Positions 17,197 through 22,910 of a DNA stretch of 64,000 nucleotides are shown here, in pieces. Under the pieces are notes generated by a model, which searched no databases, was not told the DNA's origin, and was given only the letters and a program-made list of their open reading frames with translations. Origin of the DNA: Gelidibacter sp035515035. Lineage in GTDB: Bacteria > Bacteroidota > Bacteroidia > Flavobacteriales > Flavobacteriaceae. Positions within the stretch are counted from its first letter, which is position 1. Each line of letters opens with the position of its first letter. A program made the position numbers and the translations under genes. The DNA is taken from NCBI RefSeq assembly GCF_035515035.1, contig NZ_DATJCA010000169.1, positions 6,480 to 70,479 of the forward strand, in the 5' to 3' direction.

Positions 17197-17649
17197 TTAC
17201 TTAGTTATTTTTTTGATTCCTGATAATAACATTGCGGCCGCAGCAGCAATAATAAGAATGTAAAATGCGACGAGACCTGCACCTACCATGTGTGCCTCAC
17301 CTTCTGTAGCTGGTGCTCCGTTATAAAAATAATTACCAGCATCCGAACCACTAGACAATACGTAAGATATTATCAATACTCCTGCAAAGGCCCCTACGCC
17401 AATTAACGTGCTTTTCAAAGAACTTGTATTTGTGAACAAGTTTTGAACTACGAAAATTAAAACTAGAACAAGCGTCAATGCAAAAATAATGTAAGTTACA
17501 TAAATCATTGGATCAAGGATGGCACTATCGCCATCTGTAGCCGCAGATTGAATTGCTGTATCTCCTTTCGATATAATTGTCACCAAAAAGATAATACCCG
17601 CAAGACCCAAAAGTGCCGCTACTATTTTTAATATTTTGTGTAAATTCAT
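17197..17649 (-). CDS. Conserved membrane protein within the ExbB/ExbD operon
   Basis: I do not recognise a named family. The 150-residue protein has four clear hydrophobic helices (about residues 7-27, 48-68, 80-100 and 122-143) and a short soluble loop with SGSDAGNYFYNGAPATEGE. It is embedded between exbB and exbD with 21-bp and 2-bp spacings, so it is co-transcribed and probably works with the motor. A similar small protein occupies this position in other flavobacteria. An accessory or assembly role is inference only. Confidence 0.75.
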   Translation of the reverse strand: MNLHKILKIVAALLGLAGIIFLVTIISKGDTAIQSAATDGDSAILDPMIYVTYIIFALTLVLVLIFVVQNLFTNTSSLKSTLIGVGAFAGVLIISYVLSSGSDAGNYFYNGAPATEGEAHMVGAGLVAFYILIIAAAAAMLLSGIKKITK

Positions 17650-17670
17650 AATTTTCTTTAATTGTGCGGT

Positions 17671-18453
17671 TTATCTTTTGTATCTCACTAGCATATCCAT
17701 CAAAGTGATAGATGCATCTTCCATATCATTTACAATACTATCAATCTTAGCGATGATGTAATTGTAAAAAACTTGAAGAATAATAGCTACGATAAGACCA
17801 AATACCGTGGTTAAAAGTGCTACTTTAATACCACCTGCAACAAGTGAAGGCTGCATATCTCCCGCTGCCTCAATTTTATCAAAGGCTTGAATCATACCAA
17901 TTACCGTACCCATGAAACCAAGCATTGGCGCCAATGCGATGAACAATGAAATCCAAGATACGTTCTTCTCCAACTGACCCATTTGCACACCACCGTAAGC
18001 AATAACAGCTTTTTCAGCAGCATCCAGATCTTCATCAGCCCTATCCAAGCCTTGGTAATAAATAGAAGCAACAGGTCCTTTTGTATTTCTACAAACTTCC
18101 TTAGCAGCTTCGATACCACCTGATTGTAAAGCATCTTCTACATTTTGAACTAATTTTTTAGTATTGGTAGTTGATAAATTTAAGTAGATAATTCTTTCAA
18201 TGGCAATTGCAAGTCCTAAAATTAAACAAAGCAATACAATACCCATAAATCCCGGGCCACCTTCAATAAAACGTTTCTTTAATTCTTGATGAAACCCAAG
18301 TTCTTCTGTTTCAGCAGTGGCCGAATTTTCGTCTTGAGTTACTGTTGCAACGGTTGTAGTTGCCATTGACGCTGTAGCCGCATAGTTATTTGCACTTACA
18401 GTTCCGAAAGCCATGATTCCTGCAATGGCTAGGGTAGAAAATAGTCTTTTCAT
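17671..18453 (-). CDS. exbB: MotA/TolQ/ExbB proton channel family protein
   Basis: This is the motor subunit that, with ExbD, converts proton-motive force to mechanical work on TonB. From the ATG at 18453 (MKRLFSTLAIAGIMAFG) the protein is 260 residues; a longer ORF reaching 18507 adds an unlikely AT-rich extension. The N-terminus is signal-like, followed by a Thr/Ala-rich periplasmic linker. The first core helix is GPGFMGIVLLCLILGLAIAI. The conserved TolQ/ExbB block includes APMLGFMGTVIGMIQAF and the last helices ALLTTVFGLIVAIILQVFYN. It heads a four-gene leftward operon. A near-consensus -7 box, TATCTTTA (18493-18486), lies upstream. Confidence 0.92.
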   Translation of the reverse strand: MKRLFSTLAIAGIMAFGTVSANNYAATASMATTTVATVTQDENSATAETEELGFHQELKKRFIEGGPGFMGIVLLCLILGLAIAIERIIYLNLSTTNTKKLVQNVEDALQSGGIEAAKEVCRNTKGPVASIYYQGLDRADEDLDAAEKAVIAYGGVQMGQLEKNVSWISLFIALAPMLGFMGTVIGMIQAFDKIEAAGDMQPSLVAGGIKVALLTTVFGLIVAIILQVFYNYIIAKIDSIVNDMEDASITLMDMLVRYKR

Positions 18454-18648
18454 TGTTCTGATCTTAATTTTATTAGTTAAAGTGTTAAAGATATAAAAAA
18501 ATTGCAATTAAAAAATAAAAATGCGGGAGAGTATATCAGATTTAATATTGTTTCCAATCGTTGATCTCACCCATGGATTGCAAAATGAATTTCAATTAAA
18601 TAGTTTGACTTTACTCAAAAGGAAAACTATCATCTTAAAATTAAATTG

Positions 18649-18736
18649 CAGAGAGGAAGGGATTCGAACCCTCGACACCCTTTTGAGGTGTACACACTTT
18701 CCAGGCGTGCGCCTTCGACCGCTCGGCCACCTCTCT
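18649..18736 (-). tRNA. tRNA-Ser (anticodon GGA)
   Basis: The minus strand folds as a class II tRNA of 88 nt. The acceptor stem is AGAGAGG/CCTCTCT with discriminator G. The anticodon loop CTGGAAA carries GGA for serine UCC/UCU codons. A long variable arm follows, and the T-loop is TTCGAAT. CCA is not encoded. Confidence 0.93.
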
Positions 18737-18808
18737 AAAAATTAAAGCTCAATTGCTTTGCCAAATAACGAAAAAAAATATTGGCGTAAAAAATTTTATT
18801 CGTTAATT

Positions 18809-19840
18809 TTAAAACATTTCCCCTCTTAAGGATGTTTCAAAGATGGTTTTGAACGTTTTAGCAGAAATTTTCTCACCCAACATATACATCAATTTAGTCA
18901 CAGCAGCCTCTGTTGTGATGTCTTTTCCGGAGATAACACCTATATTCTTGAGTTGGGAACTGGTTTCATACTGCCCCATAATGACACTTCCGCCAGAACA
19001 TTGTGTCACATTTATCACAGGAATTCCTTTTTTTATCGTTTTCTTGAGAAGATCAATAAACCAATTTTCTGTAGTTGTGTTTCCCGCACCATAAGTTTCT
19101 ATGATGATTCCTTTAATATGAGAAGACGAAAACATACACTCTAAAACCGATTTTGAAATTCCCGGAAACAACTTTATTAATGCGATATTATTTTCAAGTT
19201 TTTTGTGAACCGTAAATTTTTTACGCACGTTTGGTTTAAAAAGATGCTCCTTTGACACTTTTAAATGTACTCCTGACTCTGCCAAATCAGGGTAATTTAA
19301 AGACTCAAAGGCTTCAAAATGTTCTGCATTGATTTTTGTGGTTCTATTTCCCCGATAGAGTTTATATTCAAAATAAAGTCCGACTTCTTTAATGACCGGT
19401 TTGCCATGATGGCGCAAAGAAGCCATTTGAATGGACGTAATCAGGTTTTCCTTGGCATCGGTACGCAAATCACCAATGGGCAATTGAGACCCTGTGAGAA
19501 TAACTGGCTTGGCTAAGTTTTCCAACATAAAACTCAACGCTGAGGCGGTATAGCTCATGGTATCACTACCGTGTAAAACCACAAACCCATCAAACGAATC
19601 GTAATTGAGCTCGATAATTTCAGCAATTTGAACCCAATAATCGGGATTCATATTAGACGAATCAATAGGTTCTTCAAAGGAAATAGTTCTGATTTCGCAA
19701 TCCAACAGTTTCAGTTCTGGGATTTGCTTAAGCAGATTGCTAAAGTCAAAAGCCTTGAGAGCACCGGTATCAGCATCTTTGATCATACCAATGGTTCCGC
19801 CTGTATAAATTAATAAAATGTTGGGTTGTTGGTTGGACAT
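18809..19840 (-). CDS. ansA: Type I L-asparaginase
   Basis: The enzyme hydrolyses L-asparagine to aspartate and ammonia in the cytosol. The 343-residue protein has the two asparaginase signatures: LLIYTGGTIGMI near the N-terminus, with the nucleophilic Thr, and GFVVLHGSDTMSYTASALS around residue 90, with the second Thr-Asp pair. No signal peptide is present, which favours the cytosolic type I enzyme over the periplasmic high-affinity type II. The gene follows tatD with two bases between stop and start, so the two form an operon read leftward. Confidence 0.92.
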   Translation of the reverse strand: MSNQQPNILLIYTGGTIGMIKDADTGALKAFDFSNLLKQIPELKLLDCEIRTISFEEPIDSSNMNPDYWVQIAEIIELNYDSFDGFVVLHGSDTMSYTASALSFMLENLAKPVILTGSQLPIGDLRTDAKENLITSIQMASLRHHGKPVIKEVGLYFEYKLYRGNRTTKINAEHFEAFESLNYPDLAESGVHLKVSKEHLFKPNVRKKFTVHKKLENNIALIKLFPGISKSVLECMFSSSHIKGIIIETYGAGNTTTENWFIDLLKKTIKKGIPVINVTQCSGGSVIMGQYETSSQLKNIGVISGKDITTEAAVTKLMYMLGEKISAKTFKTIFETSLRGEMF

Positions 19841-19842
19841 AA

Positions 19843-20610
19843 TTATACTTTAAATATGGCTTTAGAATTTTCAGTTGTAATTTCGGCAATTTTCTCCTGG
19901 GAGAGGCCGTAGAGTTCAGATAGTTTTTCAAGTACCTTTATAATGTAGGCACTTTCATTGCGTTTGCCTCTAAATGGTGTTGGCGCCAAATAGGGGGAGT
20001 CTGTTTCTAAAACAATATGTTCTAAATCAATTTGATTTAAAAACTTGTCGACGCCACCATTTTTAAAGGTAACCACACCCCCAATACCCAATTTCATATT
20101 GAACGATATAGCGCGTTTTGCCTGATCCAAATCGCCAGTGAAGCAATGGAAAATGCCAAATAGATCCTCAGATTTTTCAACTTCCAAAATTTCAAAAATT
20201 TCATCAAATGCATCCCTGCAATGGATCACGATGGGAAGTTGATACTGTTTTGCAAGATGTATTTGATGTTTAAAGGCCTCTTGCTGAATTTTTAAGGTGC
20301 TTTTGTCCCAATATAAATCAATGCCAATTTCTCCAATTGCGATAAATTTTCTTTGGGAAAGCTGTTTTTCAACATGGCTCAACTCGGCTTTATAATTTTC
20401 TTTAACTGAAGTAGGATGCAAACCCGTCATCAAATGGACGTAATCTGGGAAATCAGCCTCCAGTTGAAGCATGGCTTTAGTATAAGTAGAATCAATGGCA
20501 GGAATAAAAAAACGGGTCACATTAGCTTTTATGGCGCGATCCACCATTGCTTTTCGGTCTTCATCGAAAGCACTACTATATAAATGGGTGTGTGTATCTG
20601 TAACAGTCAT
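19843..20610 (-). CDS. tatD: TatD family metal-dependent hydrolase
   Basis: The 255-residue protein is a TIM-barrel metallohydrolase of the TatD DNase family. Metal ligands are visible as THTHL (residues 5-9), IGEIGID, IVIHCRDA, GIFHCFTG and LETDSPYL. Start: a longer ORF begins at 20646, but the ATG at 20610 (MTVTDTHTHL) fits the family and lies immediately behind a promoter. The -7 box ends four bases upstream of this ATG, implying a leaderless message. The likely activity is a 3'-5' exonuclease or other phosphodiesterase. It is co-transcribed with ansA. Confidence 0.92.
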   Translation of the reverse strand: MTVTDTHTHLYSSAFDEDRKAMVDRAIKANVTRFFIPAIDSTYTKAMLQLEADFPDYVHLMTGLHPTSVKENYKAELSHVEKQLSQRKFIAIGEIGIDLYWDKSTLKIQQEAFKHQIHLAKQYQLPIVIHCRDAFDEIFEILEVEKSEDLFGIFHCFTGDLDQAKRAISFNMKLGIGGVVTFKNGGVDKFLNQIDLEHIVLETDSPYLAPTPFRGKRNESAYIIKVLEKLSELYGLSQEKIAEITTENSKAIFKV

Positions 20611-20614
20611 CCTG

Positions 20615-20647
20615 CAAAAGTATAAGTTCTTTTGCAAATAATACAAA
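20615..20647 (-). promoter_or_regulatory. Promoter of tatD-ansA, abutting the start codon
   Basis: TTTG (20647-20644), a 21-nt spacer and TACTTTTG (20622-20615) read on the minus strand. The box ends four bases before the tatD ATG at 20610, so the transcript should have little or no leader. Confidence 0.7.
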
Positions 20648-20826
20648 TTAACGACTATAGTGTTAAAAGAAGTCGTTGCGAAAGTATGGCCCTATTATGC
20701 CCGTTTTTTTAAGAAGTTCTGTACGCATTTATCATCTTCTACATTTTTAGGAATAAATTTTAAAACCACTGTATTTCTGTTTTAATCATGATTCTTCATC
20801 TGTCTTGAGTTTTTGTTCTAAAAAAA

Positions 20827-20839
20827 CGTCAGTCTGACG
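20827..20839. repeat. Small inverted repeat CGTCAG-T-CTGACG
   Basis: A perfect 6-bp stem with one central base in the spacer between tatD and the retropepsin unit. It may be a remnant of a dispersed palindrome; no T-run follows. The rest of 20648-20880 shows no gene. Confidence 0.3.
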
Positions 20840-20880
20840 AGCCGCATTAAAATCTGTATCACACCCAAGCTGATTTCCAA

Positions 20881-20976
20881 ATGTCGGAATTACTTAGACT
20901 TTATTATTTCATTAGGGTATTGTCAGCGGTAATTGTCCTATTTTTATGGCTTAGAAAACGTAAACCCAAAATTTAG
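20881..20976 (+). CDS. Possible 31-residue single-pass membrane mini-protein
   Basis: An ATG ORF of 31 codons encodes MSELLRLYYFIRVLSAVIVL and then FLWLRKRKPKI: one hydrophobic helix followed by a basic tail, a normal inside-positive topology. Its TAG stop is directly followed by the ATG of the retropepsin gene with no gap. That coupling, and the membrane-like composition, are the only support. It could instead be leader sequence. Confidence 0.4.
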   Translation: MSELLRLYYFIRVLSAVIVLFLWLRKRKPKI

Positions 20977-21435
20977 ATGATTGATAGTACGGACAGGTCA
21001 CTTCAGGACTTTCTTTTAGAGAAAGGATATATAAAAGTCAAATTAAAGTTGACCAAAACAAACCACTTTGAAATAAGAGCAACGCTAAATGGTGTCAAAG
21101 GTTTGTTCATTTTAGACACTGGCGCATCAAATTCATGCGTAGGTTTTGAAGCTATTGAAACGTTCAAACTAACTGCTAAAGATTCTGAAGTCAAAGCCGC
21201 AGGTGCTGGTGCAACTGATATGTTCACCCAAGTTTCCAAAAAGAATAAACTTAAAATTGGAAAATGGAAGAAGGACAAAGTTGCTCTCGTACTCTTTAAT
21301 TTAACCCATGTCAATACGGCACTTCTCAACCATAATTCAAAACCAGTAGACGGTATTATAGGTGCCGACATTTTGAAAAAAGCCAAGGCCGTAATTGATT
21401 ATGACAAACGCTATTTATATTTGAAATTGAAATAA
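20977..21435 (+). CDS. Retropepsin-like aspartic protease domain protein
   Basis: The 152-residue protein carries the clan AA motif in FILDTGASNSCVG (about residues 45-57), with the catalytic Asp-Thr-Gly, and the second conserved block VDGIIGADILKKAKAVIDYD. One such domain would act as a dimer. It matches the bacterial Asp_protease_2 type in size. No signal peptide is seen, so it is probably cytosolic or acts on the inner face of the membrane. Substrates are unknown. It begins directly at the stop of a possible 31-residue membrane peptide and precedes the response regulator by 60 bp. Confidence 0.8.
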   Translation: MIDSTDRSLQDFLLEKGYIKVKLKLTKTNHFEIRATLNGVKGLFILDTGASNSCVGFEAIETFKLTAKDSEVKAAGAGATDMFTQVSKKNKLKIGKWKKDKVALVLFNLTHVNTALLNHNSKPVDGIIGADILKKAKAVIDYDKRYLYLKLK

Positions 21436-21495
21436 CACCCCTCTTTTTTAATAATTTAATAGCTTATCTTTAAATCCCTTTCTTTTTTTTAATAT

Positions 21496-22131
21496 ATGGC
21501 AACCTCCATCATTATAGCAGACGATCATCCTCTTATTTTAAAAGGGCTTACCGATTTTTTAAAGGAAAAAGATTACAATCTCATTGGAAGTGCCGCAAAC
21601 GGCAAGGAAGCATTAGAGATGATTATATCGAAGAGACCAAAAATTGCCATCCTAGATATCCAAATGCCTTTTTTAAGTGGTTTGGAAATCGCTGAAAAGT
21701 GCAAGGAATTAAATCTATCTACAAAAATCATCCTCATTACATTTGAAAAGGACGAAGCTATATATAAGCATGCAAAAGCGCTTGAAATATATGGGTATGT
21801 ACTTAAAGAATTCGCACTCGTTGAAATTGAAAATTGTATAGCTTCAGTATTGGACGGAAAATCCTATTTCAGCCCGGAACTTATCGAGTATTTAGAAATC
21901 CCTAAACCGCCAAAAGAATTAGAGCTTTTAACTCCAACTGAAATTGAAGTTTTAAAACTTATAGCCTTAAACAAGACAGCTAAAGAAATAGGTAACATTC
22001 TGTTCATTTCTGGCAGAACGGTCGAAAAACATAAAAGCCATATCATTAGAAAATTGGAGTTAGAGTCAAAAGGAGGAAGTTTAGCACTCTATGCTAAGGA
22101 AAACGAAGAGTTTCTTGATAAAAATACGTAG
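21496..22131 (+). CDS. LuxR/NarL-family response regulator (orphan)
   Basis: The 211-residue DNA-binding response regulator has a receiver domain (residues 1-120). The acidic pair is D9/D10 (IIIADDHP), the phosphoacceptor is D54 (AILDIQMP), and the conserved Thr (ILITFE) and Lys (GYVLKEF) are present. The C-terminal LuxR-type HTH covers about residues 140-205 (LTPTEIEVLKLIALNKTAKEIG, ISGRTVEKHKSHIIRKL). No sensor kinase is adjacent. Its TAG stop (22129-22131) lies inside a palindrome repeated twice more downstream in front of small transcripts, a strong hint that it binds these sites. A near-consensus -7 box TATCTTTA lies at 21465-21472. Confidence 0.9.
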   Translation: MATSIIIADDHPLILKGLTDFLKEKDYNLIGSAANGKEALEMIISKRPKIAILDIQMPFLSGLEIAEKCKELNLSTKIILITFEKDEAIYKHAKALEIYGYVLKEFALVEIENCIASVLDGKSYFSPELIEYLEIPKPPKELELLTPTEIEVLKLIALNKTAKEIGNILFISGRTVEKHKSHIIRKLELESKGGSLALYAKENEEFLDKNT

Positions 22132-22181
22132 TTCTACGTATTGTTTGACAGTGGGATAAAAGCCATCTTTACATTGCTATT
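22125..22181 (+). promoter_or_regulatory. Palindromic operator and promoter-like unit 1
   Basis: TACGTAG-TT-CTACGTA (22125-22140) has 9-bp arms when the flanking AA/TT is counted. It is followed by TTGTTT (22141), 21 nt, TTTAC (22168) and CTATT (22177). The same elements recur at identical distances in units 2 and 3. The palindrome overlaps the response regulator stop codon. It fits a NarL-type dimer site centred about 50 bp before the predicted transcript start. Confidence 0.7.
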
Positions 22182-22241
22182 AATCAATTTCTCGTTAGGA
22201 GAATCAGAGAGCTCTGGATTGTCAATAATCCAGAGCTTTTT
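22182..22241 (+). ncRNA. Candidate small RNA 1 (about 60 nt)
   Basis: The predicted transcript starts just after the CTATT element and ends at a strong intrinsic terminator: AGCTCTGGATT (22210-22220) pairs with AATCCAGAGCT (22227-22237) around a 6-nt loop, then T residues. Its 5' part contains TTAGGAGAAT (22195-22204). No start codon opens a frame of useful length in it. The second unit shares the order, TTAGGRGAAT and the stem sequence GCTCTGGAT. The start site is inferred. Confidence 0.6.
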
Positions 22242-22251
22242 CAGAAGAGTA

Positions 22252-22268
22252 TTAGTAGGACTACTATT
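22252..22268. repeat. Degenerate palindrome TTAGTAG-GA-CTACTAT
   Basis: This has the same two-base centre and GTAG/CTAC inner half-sites as the three operators, but A replaces the CG outer part. The downstream TTGTTT/TTTAC boxes are absent. It may be a decayed operator. It lies in the 200-bp gap between sRNA 1 and operator 2. Confidence 0.3.
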
Positions 22269-22320
22269 TTCAAACCATTATTTCTTTTTTTGCTCCCATT
22301 TTAATTTCTTCTTTTACAGT

Positions 22321-22348
22321 TATTCCTACGGGTAACCTCGTGGGAATA
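22321..22348. repeat. Hairpin between sRNA 1 and operator 2
   Basis: TATTCCTACG (22321-22330) pairs with CGTGGGAATA (22339-22348) with one G-U and an 8-nt loop. It is followed by TTTAATTTAAT, not a clean T-run. No gene is visible in 22250-22450. Confidence 0.3.
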
Positions 22349-22450
22349 TTTAATTTAATCCAACAAGTCATCAAAAAAATCTAAGGGCCACCTCTTTTTT
22401 CTTGGATTATGCCTTCATTTTATGAGAAAAGAACATAAATGCTCAAAAAA

Positions 22451-22508
22451 TACGTAGAACTACGTATTGTTTGGCATTATATAATTGTCGAAATTTACCA
22501 TGCTATTA
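22451..22508 (+). promoter_or_regulatory. Palindromic operator and promoter-like unit 2
   Basis: TACGTAG-AA-CTACGTA (22451-22466), then TTGTTT (22467), 21 nt, TTTAC (22494) and CTATT (22503). Offsets from the palindrome start (16, 43 and 52) equal those of unit 1. Confidence 0.7.
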
Positions 22509-22570
22509 ATTCTTAGGGGAATTATTCATAAGGCTCTGGATCTTTATTGGTTCAGGGCTTTATTGTTTTA
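22509..22570 (+). ncRNA. Candidate small RNA 2 (about 60 nt, sibling of sRNA 1)
   Basis: A predicted transcript after unit 2 contains TTAGGGGAAT (22513-22522). It ends in a 12-bp stem with several G-U pairs (22531-22542 with 22549-22560) and a 6-nt loop, followed by a T-rich tail. The stem includes GCTCTGGAT (22533-22541), identical to sRNA 1. The compensating changes on the 3' side keep the stem paired, which supports a conserved RNA structure. Confidence 0.6.
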
Positions 22571-22591
22571 TTATCCAATTAGATTAAAAAA

Positions 22592-22650
22592 TACGTAGAA
22601 CTACGTATTGTTTAACATCACATTATTGGTGAAATTTACAGTACTATTTA
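22592..22650 (+). promoter_or_regulatory. Palindromic operator and promoter-like unit 3
   Basis: TACGTAG-AA-CTACGTA (22592-22607), TTGTTT (22608), 21 nt, TTTAC (22635) and CTATT (22644), again at offsets 16, 43 and 52. It precedes a leader of about 75 nt and a 36-codon ORF. Confidence 0.7.
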
Positions 22651-22723
22651 AGTGATCTCATATTAAGGGCATGATATAGGCTTAAGTAAGTGAATAGAAG
22701 CAACCTAAATCTCTAAAAAACCT

Positions 22724-22834
22724 ATGAAAATCATGAAAGATAATTTCAAAAGCGGCAATCGTTTACTAATCATAGGCTTGATAGCAAGCGCAATATTGAT
22801 TATCACTGCAAATATTCTGGTTAATTTCTTTTAA
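22724..22834 (+). CDS. 36-residue membrane mini-protein under operator 3
   Basis: The ORF encodes MKIMKDNFKSGNRLLIIGLI followed by ASAILIITANILVNFF. A basic N-terminus is followed by one hydrophobic helix from about residue 14 to the end, so it should insert in the inner membrane. The alternative start at the second Met (22733) gives 33 residues. It is the only ORF between the third operator and a strong terminator, and its size and composition resemble regulatory or stress-type membrane peptides. I do not recognise a family. Its function is unknown; control by the adjacent response regulator is inferred from the operator. Confidence 0.6.
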   Translation: MKIMKDNFKSGNRLLIIGLIASAILIITANILVNFF

Positions 22835-22848
22835 TTGTTAGTTAGTCA

Positions 22849-22886
22849 AAAAAAGGGCAACTTATTTAAATAAGTTGCCCTTTTTT
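22849..22886. terminator. Strong bidirectional terminator
   Basis: A perfect 38-bp palindrome: 19-nt arms 22849-22867 and 22868-22886 with a GGGCAAC/GTTGCCC core, and A6 and T6 at the ends. It ends both the rightward mini-protein transcript and the leftward sucA-sucB transcript. Confidence 0.9.
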
Positions 22887-22910
22887 AATTTATAAATGTT
22901 TTATTTTTAC

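Noticed and set aside
18454..18507. N-terminal extension of ExbB
   Set aside because: The extension overlaps AT-rich promoter-like sequence; the start MKRLFSTLA at 18453 gives a normal flavobacterial ExbB N-terminus.
22141..22335. 64-codon ORF after the response regulator
   Set aside because: No ATG start at its beginning, and it covers the palindrome-linked promoter and the sRNA 1 hairpin; its sequence is Phe/Ser-rich spacer translation.
22125..22607. Three near-identical palindromes as a CRISPR array
   Set aside because: Only three copies, at unequal intervals of 326 and 141 bp, repeat only 16-22 bp, and no cas genes. The conserved downstream offsets fit promoters instead.
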